A stretch of DNA of 64,000 nt from Gordius sp. MW1 (GCA_964036665.1 OZ038532.1:19495037-19559036), one strand, 5' to 3'; counted from the stretch's first letter, positions 21,467-32,948 are shown. Notes: a model not told the origin generated them from the letters alone. Numbers and translations are program-made.

Positions 21467-22039
21467 CGGGAATTGATTTTGTCGCAATAAATTATAAAAT
21501 GAGAATTGGGTATTTTATTTTAAATTGCGAACTTTCTAAATCAAGCGTCAAATTTACAAACATTTTACGGGTGAGTGAGTTTCAAAGTTTTACGACATTC
21601 AATTGATAGGTCATTAAACTAACCGATTGAAGAGTACAAATTAAAACTAAACTTAATGAACCTCCATTATAGAATGTGTACTTGTCCCTAAAATGGAAAT
21701 TCAGATTATCCAAGAACTCAACCGAAGTTTAAGTGAATTTTTAAATCGACTTTAGAATTCGTTAATACCCTTACCAATCAATAAATTAAGGGAAGAAGGG
21801 GGAGGCGAGTGTTTTACAAGCTGCCGTGCAATGCCTTGGGCTCAAAACATACAATAGGAAATTAGGTAGTAGTTTATTTAAGTCCAAGAATTAACTTTGT
21901 GAGTAAATGTATTAGTTGACAAGAGGGTAAAAATTTGCCCATGTTAAAATTTATTAATAGGCGCTTTGGAAAAAAAAAATCATTTATACTGGAAATATAT
22001 CACAAAGTTGGATGAAAATGTAAAGAATATAAACAAGGA

Positions 22040-23600
22040 TTGACGATAATTGTAGGCTGTATCTGCTTTCAAAAAATGTTTAAAATATAGCATTTATTAA
22101 GGGTAAAACAAATAGATTTTTAGTTTTTTCCCTATACATCAAGGTTTTGAAATACTTGCTGTCAAAGTTGCTAACAACATTGTTTTAACTTGCAAATTAA
22201 TCGGATAATCAGAGTTTAATAAATTTGTTTATAAATAAAGGGGACATTCCATGTCAAATCGATCATAAAAACGCGTTTTTCGGCCGACCTCCTCAGATTT
22301 TTATAAAATTAGGTGGAAATGGTAAAACTAGTATAATTATTAATTTCCACAAATTTTAGCTCATTTCGGCCACTACTTTTTAAGTGGTGGGCGCTCAAAG
22401 ATCTTTATTGGCTTTTAACAAAGATTCGTGACGCTATATTCCATAAAATTTATAAGTTATTGGCCCCCAAATCATAGAATCTTGTTGTAATGATAGGTAA
22501 GGCCTATCTTCATAGAAAAAAATTAAAAAAAAATTTTATCGATTGGTCTTTTCATAATGGCCGAAATGCATAATTACTGTTAAACCCTCTCACACAGTTT
22601 CAAGTTTGAGGCAAATGTTTTATTCTACCTAGTAATCAAATTAAAAAAAAGAGAAAGTTGGGCGGCCATCTTGAAATGGTAATAAATTGCTTAAAAGGGT
22701 TTTTTAATTATTTGGCGCCAAAATGACCCTCTAAAAAAGGTAGGTAGTATAAAACATTTGCCTCGAATTTGAAACGGTTTGAGAGGGTTTAACAGTAATT
22801 ATGCCATGTTGGCGATTATGAGGTGACCAATCGATAAAAAATTTTTTTTTAATTTTTTTCTATGGAGATAGGCCTTACCTATCATTACAACAAGATTCTG
22901 TGATTTGGGGGCCAATAACTTATAACTTATTATGGAATATACCGTCGCGAACCGATCTTTCTAAAGGCCAATTATTGACCTTTAAGTGCCCACAACTCGA
23001 AAAGTAGTGGCCAAAATGAGCTAAAATTTTCGAAAATTAATATTTTTAATAGTTTAAACATTTCCACCAAATTTTAAAAAAATCTGAGGGGGTCGGCCGA
23101 AAACGTGGCGATTTGACATGAAATGTCCTCAAAGAGAATCTATTGAAAAAATTTTACCCTAGCTATATTAATCTTTGATATATATTCCAAATTAACTTAT
23201 CTCTATCTTTTTACATTGACAAATTGCCCCAGACTTAAGGTCGCCCTCCCTTCCCTTAAAATTAGGAATTAAGTGAGTGATGTTGTTATTCGAGGTGTAG
23301 TCTTAGAATAAAACAACGGGCCGTAAAACCTAATGAGCTCGGGCCGAGCCCAGATATACCGAAAGCCCGTTACAAAACCAATTAGATTTGTATTTGTGCT
23401 ATATATAGTATAAACAAAGGTTTGTTTTTATTTAAATTAATATTGTAACAGATCAAATTGCGAGTTTTTAAAATCGCCGTTTTTAGCAACTTTGACAGCA
23501 AATATTTTAAAAAAATTGACGTATAGGGAAAAATTAAAAATATATTAGTGTTAAAAGCGAAAAACTCCACCAAAATCTGTAAACAGTTTGCCGGTCCCTT
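22040..23600. mobile_element. CGGCAAACTGTTTGC-family element, split by a palindrome
   Basis: Left part (22040-22240) has TTTTTTCCCTATACATCAAG and TGCTGTCAAAGTTGCTAACA. Right part (23140-23600) has the CCAGACTTAAGGTCGCCCTC block and ends CAAAATCTGTAAACAGTTTG. Both match the palindromic element at 50710-51460, so an older copy was interrupted by the 22242-23128 palindrome. Confidence 0.6.
22242..23128. mobile_element. 887-bp long palindromic element
   Basis: Arms begin GGACATTCCATGTCAAATCG and end GATTTGACATGAAATGTCC. Matching inner blocks include the GGCCGACCTCCTCAGAT/TCTGAGGGGGTCGGCC pair, TGATAGGTAAGGCCTATCTT with its reverse complement, and GAGAGGGTTTAACAGTAATT with its reverse complement. 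The loop lies near 22660-22720. No coding capacity is visible, and no clear target duplication was found. Lies in a PHACTR intron. Confidence 0.75.
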
Positions 23601-23872
23601 TTCTCCGGGTGATTAGTAGTAAAGTAAACACATAGACTTTTAGATGCTATGCTAGGTATGTATTATTTGTTCGTTTTACAAATATATAAAATATAATTCT
23701 GAAGAATGTGTTGTATTTTAAATTGTTAAGATGTTAATCATTGTTGACAACTATTTTTCCAATTGAGATTAGATAAATGTAGCGTCCTTTTAATTAATGA
23801 ATACTTAGATTTTTATTAACCAAAGGGGTGTGTGTAGTGTAGTGTACCTATTTATAATGCTGCTTGCTCGCC

Positions 23873-24202
23873 CATGGGCGTACGCAGGGGGGGGCTGCCC
23901 CCCCTAATTTTAAAAATAAAATTTTTAAAATACAAAAACCCTCAAGAATTAAAAAAAAATTATGTTTTGTCCCCCCCCCTAATTATGCTCTGCCTCACCT
24001 TCATTAGGCTCTGCCCCACCCTAATGGTTCTGCCTCCCCCCCTCCGGATATTCGAGACCTTTTTTTTTGTTTTTTGCTCTCAGGAAAATTTTTGGATTGG
24101 GATAGTCGAGACCTTTTTTTTTGCTCTCAGGAAAATTTTTGAGGAAAATTTTTTTTTTAATCTGCCCCCCCCCCCCCAATTCAAAACCTGCGTATGCCCA
24201 TG
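23873..24202. mobile_element. MITE, GGCGTAGCCAGG family, with C-tracts
   Basis: Ends CATGGGCGTACGCAGG and CCTGCGTATGCCCATG. The interior has C10-C12 runs and a duplicated GCTCTCAGGAAAATTTTT segment (24076 and 24123). Confidence 0.75.
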
Positions 24203-24494
24203 TGCTCGCCGGTTTAATTTAGCCTATTAAGAAGAACAAATTGATGTAGAAAACATCATTTAGGAACATGGGTAACGAAAATAAATTGACCTGTCTTGCC
24301 CGACCTTGTGCAATTTTTTTGCAAACTCTCACCGTTATACAATGGGAATTTTAGCGAAATTTAGGTGCTACAATTAAATAATAGAATAGAAAGCATTAGT
24401 GCCAAATCGAAGGATAGTGAGCTTTTATATAGTAATATTTGCTAGGTTTCGACGTGATCATCTCTTAAAAGTTTAAGCGCACTAATGTATATAC

Positions 24495-24663
24495 TAGTGT
24501 TGTAAAAACGGCTGGGCTGGGCTTAGTTTGTTCGACCTTTAATTTAACTAAAACTAACGGTCAACTAAGGTCTGTTTGTCAGATTTCGACTAAGCCTAGA
24601 GGTCGACTAAGAATATCAGTCCAAAATCTTTGGTCTATTTGCCCAACCGTTTTTACAACACTA
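24495..24663. mobile_element. hAT-like MITE, TAGTGTTGTAAAA family, 7/8 target duplication
   Basis: Left TAGTGTTGTAAAAACGGCTG, right CCGTTTTTACAACACTA. Flanks GTATATAC (left) and GAATATAC (right) match at 7 of 8 positions, as expected for an aged hAT insertion. Confidence 0.85.
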
Positions 24664-24841
24664 GAATATACGAATTCAATAGGTCCGTGTTGTTGTAAAT
24701 TTGGAAGGTAGGCAGGGTGATAATACCGAAAAGAAACTATGAATATTTCGCTTTTATTACAATACTAGCAAATTTAAAAAAGGGGGAAAGGATACAGGAA
24801 AAACTCACGATAAAATGCCTACAAACTGAGATGCTGTTTAC

Positions 24842-24961
24842 CTAAGTTCGGCTCTTCCGCGTGAGGAATGCTAGGGTCCGATTCTTGGTCCGGGGCGAAT
24901 CTTACCTTGAGGTTGTGTGGCGTCAGGGGTCTGTTTAGGCTGGAATTCATCGAATCGCCGG
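24842..24961 (-). CDS. PHACTR: Candidate PHACTR exon
   Basis: 2 nt + 39 codons + 1 nt; acceptor CCACTTCTAG, donor TTAG|GTAAAC. The peptide includes N-R-P-L-T-P-H-N-L-K-V-R-F-A-P-D. An earlier in-exon donor (CTCAAG|GTAAGA) gives a shorter alternative. GC-rich and open; membership in this gene rests on phase and strand. Confidence 0.5.
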
Positions 24962-25134
24962 CTAGAAGTGGCATTAAAAATTAATTGTAAGCGAGTAAAG
25001 CTACCAATAATAATTAACAATTATTATTTATACAGTATGTGGTTTAAGAATTTTACAAACGGGATACTTGATACCCCACTTGTGACTACCAAATGGGTAT
25101 AGAAATTATTAAAATTGATACAGCACTTCAGGTT

Positions 25135-25385
25135 TATTAAATGCTATGCAAATTATGGGCTTACTTTTAGTTGTCCGTCCGTCCGTACTGTACTGTCCTG
25201 TCCTGTCCAACTTGCAATTTTTTAATAAATGCTGTGGAAACTTGCACGGGGTTTTAACAACTGTGGACTTATGCTTCTGTAAATGACTTTTATTTTGCTT
25301 GAGCATATAAACTAGCTAATGACCGTTGGTTGGCTTTAATTTTATCGACCTCGCCCGATCCCACATTCATTGATCAGATTTTTGC
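25135..25385 (+). repeat. TTGCTATGCAATTTATGGGC family repeat
   Basis: Starts ATGCTATGCAAATTATGGGC, then GTCCGTCCGTCC, CTGTCCTGTCCAACTTGCAA and the family body through GACCTCGCCCGATCCC. Confidence 0.65.
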
Positions 25386-26149
25386 AAACAAATCACATTA
25401 AATTAGATTAATAAGAGTGAATATATCGAAAGTTAATGTCACGGACAGCCCAAGAAGTAAGATATACACGACTGGGGTAGATTTTATTAGTCCTTTTCGT
25501 AATCATGGGCAAACATGACAATTGTCTCTTAAATAAATATATCATAACATCCCCTAAATGCATTGGTGGGTTGTGGAAATCACACCTTAGATCTTTCACG
25601 CTTGAATTTACCAAAACATCCCCTAAAAAGTATGTTTTGGCGCTCCAAATCATAAAGATTCTGCGGATAAGAAGATTGTAATGCAATCCCATCATGCACT
25701 TTTCTTAAAATTATAGGTATTTATAAACTATCTGATAATAATTAGTTGAATTAAGCCCCAAAAACTAAGCCGCAAATTTTTCCAGAGTAGTCGCACATTT
25801 GGATTTCTCTGTAGAGAATTTTAAATTAAAATTTAATATACAACTCTAATCGATGATTCAATATCAACGCAACTTTTGTGAGGGCGCCGTTGTCTGACAA
25901 GAAGACACAACTAATAAATGGGCACCAAATATAGTGTCAAAAAACAATATGTTTGGATAGCTCTAAACCCTTAATTCTAATATCCATGAGAAAGATCCGA
26001 CAGAACGCATATTTCTCTACCTAAGATTTGACGTTAAAGAATATTTTTCCCTTTAGGAATACTTCATGTTTAATATTTATCGAACGCTGAGAGTTCAATT
26101 GTGTCGCTCCGTGTCAATCTTATTCTTCTATCGGGTTAGAGTTAAAAAT

Positions 26150-26250
26150 TTCAAAATGCTTTCGGGTCGGGTCGGGTCGGGTTTGGTTTAATAATTTTAA
26201 AATGCTTTCGGGTCGGGTTCGGGTCGAAAGCAGGTCGAAAGCAAATGACT
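26150..26250. repeat. GGGTCGGGTCGG tandem and GCTTTCGGGTCGGG repeats
   Basis: TGCTTTCGGGTCGGGTCGGG is repeated 47 bp later as TGCTTTCGGGTCGGGTTCGG. Composition and motif resemble the subterminal repeats of hAT-like elements in the window. Confidence 0.5.
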
Positions 26251-26574
26251 TTGTAAATATTCTTTACCATGGACTAATTTGTGTAGACATTGTTAAAAAG
26301 GGATGATTTAACACTTCATTTTTATAATGTTCTTACGTTCAAATAAACAATATAGACTTCTATAAAAAAAAATTTGATAGAAGTCGAAAGTGTCAAATAT
26401 AATTAAAATCATTAGTTTAAGTAGAGTCAAAATCATTAAGAGCGCAATAACAGCTCGCCACCTTCAGCCCCCAACTCCATTAATAAGTCTATTATTTATT
26501 AATGAGAATAGGATTGAAAAACATTAGATTTGTCATTATACAACACGCTTTCGCAGCCATTAGAGAAAAGCCCC

Positions 26575-26932
26575 TAAAGCCCTGCAAATTGAAATTTCTT
26601 CGGCCATAACAAGGCTCGACACTTTTTGTTATCTTGCCCGAGCCCGAACTTTTTTTTACTCAGGCCCGACCCGAGCCCGGCCCAACTTTTTTGAAATGTA
26701 AATGTATAGGAAATTTTATTTAGAATACTCACCCGCACCGCACCTAACTTAAAAATACTTTGTCTCCTCTAAATAGCCTACTCAATATATGAATTAGTAA
26801 AACGTTAAAAATTCTTTTAGCTAAATTTTGCCTCATGCCGGGCTAGGGCCTCGGGTGGGGTTGACCCATCAAGCCAACCCGAGCCCGAGGCCCGATTAAT
26901 TTTAACTTTTTGACGGCCCTTGCAGGGCTCTA
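26575..26932. mobile_element. hAT-like element with GAGCCCTGCA ends (358 bp)
   Basis: Ends TAAAGCCCTGCAA and TTGCAGGGCTCTA. Flanks AAAGCCCC and GAAACCCC agree at 6 of 8 positions. Interior arms are rich in GCCCGAGCCCG repeats, typical of transposase-binding subterminal repeats. Related to the split element 52234-55225. Confidence 0.7.
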
Positions 26933-27466
26933 GAAACCCCCCAAAGCGTAAAGTGGTCTTTCCCGACAAAAGTAAACCTCCTTTCCGTAATTCAAAATTT
27001 TAGACCTGACCAACGGACCTCAATTACTGAAAACTATCCATGAATCGTAAAATTTAATGCTACTTAGGGTTTTAATATCGGATTTTGCTGTGCAGCAGAA
27101 ATCGTCGTACGGGAGATAACATAGCCGTGTCTTAACTCAGAATTCACAGCAGATTTACTTTTTAGACGCATAACATAAGAGCGATTTTGTAAGATGCAAA
27201 ATTTTTAATAAGCTTAAATGTTGTGTGTTTTTAAATTTTTAGTAGTTATCAACAAATTTTGGAATGTAATCTCAAGAGTTTAAATAAACAAAACAAAAAA
27301 ACGTTTAAACCATCAAAAAACAAAATAACAATAATTGCAACCGAGTTTAACCCATGAAATTGAATCATCGGATATTTAGACAAAGATAAATTCGCGCGAT
27401 TTGAATCTGAATCCGATATTAAAACAAGCCCTTAAGCTATATGTATAAAACGATGAGATTAAATAC

Positions 27467-27625
27467 TATCGTGGTGGAAAGGCATGTCTTGTGGTGGTGG
27501 CACATTGGTTTGAGCAAAGGGAGCTAAACGATCATCACTCAATGCTACTGGTGGTGGTGGTGGAGATTGTGATGACGCGGTTGCGGGAGTCCAACTCGGG
27601 GTCTCCTCGGGTATAAGATTGTCAT
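27467..27625 (-). CDS. PHACTR: Candidate PHACTR exon (proline-rich)
   Basis: 2 nt + 52 codons + 1 nt; acceptor TTGTGCTAG, donor GATA|GTATTT. Encodes D-N-L-I-P-E-E-T-P-S-W-T-P, then a five-proline run and V-P-P-P-Q-D-M-P-F-H-H-D. If the weak donor is not used, the frame ends six bases later at TAA, giving a C terminus instead. Confidence 0.5.
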
Positions 27626-27699
27626 CTAGCACAATTCCCCATTTACATATTTATATAATTTCCAAAAAAACTCATCGTACGAAGGGCTTAAGCTAGGTT

Positions 27700-27877
27700 A
27701 AATGTTAGAAATCGCATATTTGAAATCCTCCTCTAATGCGTTTTCAGGGTTCAAAAAAAATTCAAATGCGTGGTTTGGGTCGGCCCTATAATTAGATGCG
27801 GCGTTCATTAAGAAATCAGGCCAATGATGTAAAGGAGGAGGCGGGTGTGGCTTATTATAACTACCAGCGAAGTGAAT
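27700..27877 (-). CDS. Unplaced open exon with stop
   Basis: Minus-strand frame beginning S-Y-N-K-P-H-P-P-P-P-L-H-H-W-P-D-F-L and ending in TAA. It contains N-P-E-N-A-L-E-E-D-F-K-Y. There is a possible acceptor GCTGGTAG, no downstream donor, and the 1-nt start phase does not fit the PHACTR chain. It may be an alternative 3' exon or a piece of another gene. Not recognised. Confidence 0.35.
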
Positions 27878-28512
27878 GTGATTAATATATAATGACCTTT
27901 GTAAATTATTGTTATTCAAGTAAAACTCGTTTAATATGAAATAGAAAGCGAAATGATCGAGTCGCTTAAACACAATTTAGCCGAAGATAACCGATTGCCA
28001 AATTATCCAATAGGATCACATTGACCCCCAAAATATATAGATGTTAAGCCAAATAACTCGTAACTCGTGTTGTTAACTAGCGCGTCTTATTAGATACACC
28101 TACGATTGTTGAAAGTAGGAAACAGAGTTAGTTCCTCCATCACCATCCAAAGAGTCTATCCAGAGAAGCGCGTTCTTGGAGTAATGTCCCCCTTTTTTTA
28201 AATGGACTCCTCACCTAGGGTCTCAAATCTTAGATCCGCCACAAGTGAAGTATTTTGCAGCTAAACTTATATGTTATTTTTACGTGTTGACAATGGTAAC
28301 TAGCCCACACCCCATAAGCATATAAATTATACCACATCCGCGTCTCTATGACAAAATAATATACTAGTGTTCGGTTAGCACCACACCACAGCCACGCATG
28401 AAAGTCCTAAAAAGAAAAGCAGACTAGCACTTAAGGGTACACCTACTTGCACCCCAAAATATCAATCTAGCATGGATTATTCATAAATTTTTAGCAATTC
28501 CTTTATACTTAG

Positions 28513-29852
28513 TAGTGTTGTAAAAAACCAAGGGTTTCTATTGGTCGCCTGCAAGCGTTGACGTTTATTTTCACCCAGCCTTATCAGTGTTAGGTGAATT
28601 TTCTTGGGAGAGCTTTGGCGTTTGGCGTTTTTGTAAAAAAGACCTAAAGCGTTTTGGGTGAATGTTTCGAGGTGACCTTTGGCGTTTAGGTTTGGGTGTA
28701 TTAAACACCTAAAGGGTGTGGGTGGATAATATTATTAACCTTTTGGTTTGGTTTTGGTCGTTTGGGGTGGGGCATGCAAATATATCAATTTTAGGTAATA
28801 AACTTTTAATTTAAGAAAATAAAAATAGTTATATCATGACGTCACTGAGTTTAAACTTTTCCCATTGTGACGTCATAATGAAAAGTATTATAATTTATAA
28901 TCTAATCTCTAGTAAATTATAGTTAATTATTATGCTTTGCTTATGCTGCATTATAGAAGTAATGTTTTATTTATGAAAAAAGATGGCTAAAATCCGTTTA
29001 ATGATTTCAAAAATTATTTTTTAGACATGCCAAAAATTTTATAAAAATTTATAAAAGGTGGGAAATTTCGCTTTGTAGAATCTTCTATAGAGATGGCTAA
29101 AATCTGTTTAATGATTTCAAAATTTATTTTTTAGACATGCCAAAAATTTTATAAAAATTTATAAAAGGTGGGAAATTTCGCTTTGTAGAATTTTCTATAT
29201 AGATGGCTAAAATCTGTTTAATGATTTCAAAATTTATTTTTTAGACATGCCAATTTAAATAAATTTTTATAAAATTTTTGGCATGTCTAAAAAATAATTT
29301 TTGAAATCATTAAACGGATTTTAGCCATCTTTTTTCATAAATAAAACATTACTTCTATAATGCAGCATAAGCAAAGCATAATAATTAACTATAATTTACT
29401 AGAGATTAGATTATAAATTATAATACTTTTCATTATGACGTCACAATGGGAAAAGTTTAAACTCAGTGACGTCATGATATAACTATTTTTATTTTCTTAA
29501 ATTAAAAGTTTATTACCTAAAATTGATATATTTGCATGCCCCACCCCAAACGACCAAAACCAAACCAAAAGGTTAATAATATTATCCACCCACACCCTTT
29601 AGGTGTTTAATACACCCAAACCTAAACGCCAAAGGTCACCTCGAAACATTCACCCAAAACGCTTTAGGTCTTTTTTACAAAAACGCCAAACGCCAAAGCT
29701 CTCCCAAGAAAATTCACTTAACACTGATAAGGCTGGGTGAAGCTCTCCCAAGAAAATTCACCTAACACTGATAAGGCTGGGTGAAAATAAACGTCAACAA
29801 CTAAGCTTAGCAATACGCTGGGAAAAACCAGCCAGCCGTTTTTACAACACTA
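28513..29852. mobile_element. 1.34-kb foldback hAT-like element with exact TSD
   Basis: Begins TAGTGTTGTAAAAAACCAAG and ends CCGTTTTTACAACACTA, flanked on both sides by ATACTTAG (28505-28512 and 29853-29860), an 8-bp hAT-type duplication. The arms are nearly perfect inverted repeats of several hundred bases. The left arm additionally carries three tandem units of about 111 bp starting AGATGGCTAAAATC (28981, 29091, 29203). The right arm has a duplicated CTCCCAAGAAAATTCAC block near its end. Each arm has two TGACGTCA-like motifs. No ORF. Lies between PHACTR candidate exons 1 and 2. Confidence 0.9.
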
Positions 29853-29974
29853 ATACTTAGGTTTGAAAAAGATTAAGAAACGCGCCCGTTAAAACGCTAC
29901 TCGTGACACATAAGTTTAGCGCAAAATTATGGAGTCATTTGAAGGCATATTGACCCCCCAAAATTTTCTCATAC

Positions 29975-30365
29975 CATTATGATCCTTTTCTAAGGGTGAG
30001 CCGAAGTAGTGGGTCAGGCCGTTGGGCGTCACCTCTTTCCACGCCACAGTCACGTGATCAGTGTTAGTGGGCGGGGCCGTGCTCGTAGAAGAGGGGCTGC
30101 CGGAATGAAAGAAATGGCGTCGCCTAGCCGCGAGCCAAGCCAGGCGCAGTCTCCAACGACGAGGCTTGAACCAATCGACCGTTGCCGCTCCCAAAGAACG
30201 CCCGTTCCGGTTCCTGGTTCCGACATTTTCGGCCCGGTTTTTAAAATCGGAACCGATATGTTCGTTCCGGTTCCGAACTCGGCCCAACCTCCGGAGCAGG
30301 GCGTTGAGGGCGCGACCGGTCTTGGGGGGTGAGGCGTGCTCGAGGGTGGGGTCCGATGACGTCAT
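29975..30365 (-). CDS. PHACTR: Candidate PHACTR first coding exon
   Basis: The ATG at 30365 lies inside a TGACGTCA motif. The frame stays open for 130 codons to donor AATG|GTATGA, whose phase fits the exon at 27625. GC-rich. The middle of the exon contains GGAACCGGAAC repeats that look inserted. W-F-K-P-R-R-W-R-L-R-L resembles only faintly the basic N-terminal motif of PHACTRs. It could instead be an unrelated first exon or a non-coding promoter-proximal region. Confidence 0.3.
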
Positions 30366-30400
30366 ACCTTGCTAGTCACGTGGCTAGGGCGGTAGTGGGC
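30040..30400 (-). promoter_or_regulatory. GC-rich promoter-like island (E-box, CRE, GC box)
   Basis: Contains CACGTG at about 30053 and 30378, TGACGTCA at about 30358, and GGGCGGGG at about 30070. This is the most GC-rich stretch in the PHACTR region and lies at the 5' end of the exon model. Direction of transcription is inferred from the model. Confidence 0.45.
30205..30290. repeat. GGTTCCGGTTCC repeat block
   Basis: GTTCCGGTTCCTGGTTCCGA and ATCGGAACCGATATG, then TTCGTTCCGGTTCCGAAC: clustered short direct and inverted repeats like the subterminal region of a hAT-type element. Confidence 0.5.
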
Positions 30401-31990
30401 TTTTCTAATATTTCGCATAGTCGAATATCAATTTATTAGAAATATGTTTAAATAGCTGTTTTGTAGTTTGAATTTGTAACAAATCAGAGTCCAGAAAAGT
30501 CTAGCCCAGGCAACGGTCGTAAATTTAGATTTTTGGGTGGGCCAAGGTAAGAACCTTAACAAGATTCGGACGATTCGGGCTCAATGAGATTTTTTAATAG
30601 GTGTATTAGATAATATTGGTATTATATTTAGATTTCAAGTATAATTTTGTCTTCTTACCCCAAAAAATTAAGCATTGGAAAATATAACGAAACCACCACT
30701 CCTAAAAATTTTATGAATCATTATTTCGGGATGGGCTCGGGCGCCGGGCGGTCACTTAGAAGGGTTCGGACGGGCAATTTAGTTATATTATTGAAGGGCC
30801 AGATTTAGGAAAATAATTAAACAATTTGACCACTGCAATCAAAATAAAAGATCCGTTGAGAGAACGTGCGAGAATAACAAGTGAATTATTAATTGCTATG
30901 CAATTTATGGTTTTTATCATGTATTTAATATTTTATTTTACTACAAATGAAAGTGTTGTAAAATAGATTTATTCCAACCCAAACATGATCTATCAATTGC
31001 TATGGAATTTATATGCCGACCCTGACTAAGAAAAATGTTGTATTATTTTAAAATGATTAAATATATTATACCGAGCAACTCTACTAAAAAAATTTGGTTA
31101 AACACTTGGTTTCATAAACGATTTATCAAAATGTGAGAAAAAGCAATTGCGTGGATAGCTTTAGCTCTTGGATTAACACTAATGTTAAATTGATCCGTCG
31201 TTAAATTTGATATAAAGCAACTTATTTGTTGTAATATCACCAATATAGCCTCGCATCTTGGGCCGGCCCTCTTCTTAAAACATACTACAGGCTTCGAACT
31301 TTTATAGGCTTAAAGTCAATTTTAAGAGCCCGTTCATCGTGTCCGCTCCCCCTGTGCACGTTCAAAAGGTCAAGCCTTTGATATAACATTATCCAAGTTA
31401 TAGTAGCTATTTAAGTACTATTTAAGTACCATCCTAGAAGACACTAGTTTTACAGAAACTTTGAAATTCTGCTCCCAACCTATTCAAGATCAGATTAGAC
31501 TGTTTCGAAATTAGTTTTAAAAATCGTTTTCTTACATCTTGGCAATAGTTGATTAGCCCTAGATGACATTTGATTCCCCGTTTTTAAACGAGATACATCA
31601 CACTTTCATGGGTTAAAGCCGTGTCAATAAAATTAACGAGCTCCCTCCTTTGGCTGTAACGACAACATCCATTTAACGGGAATCTTAAATAAAATTGAAT
31701 GATCGTAATCAATGAACTCCCCCACGGGCGTAGTCAAGAGCATCTCCACTTAATTTAAACTTTCCAATAGATACAATCCATGAAAATGATATTTGGAAAA
31801 AAAACATTTAGCCCCCCTCCCCAAATCATTCCTAACCTATTCATTATTCACTATAGAATGTGATAACTTTAAATGAAAATCATTAAGTTCGGCGGCAAAA
31901 ATAAATCAGATATTAATCCTTTTATGCATCATACAAGTCGTCATCATGGGTCGCGTATAAAGCTATTGCCCTTGATTAAAAGAATTTCAA
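30366..31990. other. Gene-poor, repeat-bearing stretch
   Basis: GGGC-rich fragments (GATTCGGACGATTCGGGCTC at 30565, GGGATGGGCTCGGGCGCCGG at 30729) and TTGCTATGCAATTTATGG ends at 30893 and 30996. No coding stretch is supported. Confidence 0.5.
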
Positions 31991-31995
31991 AAATT

Positions 31996-32083
31996 TGACC
32001 AAAACGTCTTTGGTCTGCTTATGTTTAGTCGACTAAAGCCAAAGGCCGACCAAACAATCCCCAGCCCCCTTTTTACAACACTA
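31996..32083. mobile_element. MITE fragment, TAGTGTTGTAAAA family (right half)
   Basis: TTTGGTCTGCTTATGTTTAG followed by GCCGACCAAACAATCCCCAG and the right end TTTTTACAACACTA. The left half is missing. Confidence 0.65.
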
Positions 32084-32596
32084 ATTTACACTATATAATA
32101 TATAAACTAAATCTCATTAAACCAAAATTGTCGAACCTTGTTATTTGGAGCCGGTCTTAAAATCTAATGCTACGGGCCGGGCTCTCCTGGTATTTGAACT
32201 ATAGCCGTATGTGAATGCATTAGCCGCCTAGCTAGATCTTCCCACAATTATATTATAGGCTAGGCCAACAATCAATTCGTACTCTAATCTAATGATGTAT
32301 CTATATGACTAATGCACAAGCAAGAACACGGTTCAGAATTCAGAATTCAGATTACATTGATCCAATTCCAAACATGGATGGAGGGGGCGACCCGGTGTAG
32401 AGGCAAGCACGTCGTCTTACCACCATTATGCTTCATCAAGGTCACATTACGCGTGGATAAAACAGGTAATTAGGGGGAAGTAAGCATCAATTAATGAAAA
32501 ATCAAATTGAAAAAAATAATAGTAGGTATACCACCGATTTCTACTTTTAAAATTTTTAATTTTTTCCTGTTAAAGTGTAGTTTCTGGCAATGTAAG

Positions 32597-32762
32597 GATG
32601 GGCGTAGCCGGTGGGGAGGGGGGCGGTTGCCCCCCCCCTTTAAATCGAATTTATTGAAATTCATTAAAATTATAGCTAAAATTGCGAAAAATGTTCATTT
32701 TGCCCCTCTCTAAATTAATATTGCCCCCCCCTCTAATTCCAATGCTGGTTACGCCCATGGGA
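32597..32762. mobile_element. MITE, GGCGTAGCCAGG family
   Basis: ATGGGCGTAGCCGGTGGGGA at the left and TGGTTACGCCCATGGG at the right; G-rich and C-rich inner blocks. Confidence 0.75.
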
Positions 32763-32948
32763 ATGAATACCATAGATTTAGAGTTTTAAAATTATTCCTT
32801 TTTTTCTTGTTTAAGTTTAATTCCTGGCACTAAACGGCCTTCGTGTAAATGACAAAGAATCAAAGACTAGGGCTCGAAATTAGTAGATATAAATTGACAA
32901 AGCTCACGCTTTTTTTGCACATGGGGCAGCGCAACAGTGCTAGTAGAG

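Larger units (their letters stand above)
11875..30365 (-). other. PHACTR: PHACTR (phosphatase and actin regulator) gene, exon model span
   Basis: Eleven minus-strand exons chain with matching splice phases: 30365-29975, 27625-27467, 24961-24842, 20786-20709, 15904-15581, 15303-14941, 14627-14549, 14240-13921, 13266-13077, 12754-12637, 12105-11875. Together they give 2373 nt, about 790 residues. The last exons carry RPEL actin-binding repeats and the C terminus that binds protein phosphatase 1 in the family, so identity is secure there. The central and N-terminal part is disordered and Pro/Ser/Thr-rich, as in known PHACTRs; there the link rests on phase and open frame only. I did not find the family's usual N-terminal basic segment with RPEL1 in clear form. 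Introns carry hAT MITEs, long palindromes and a tandem hairpin array. Confidence 0.7.
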
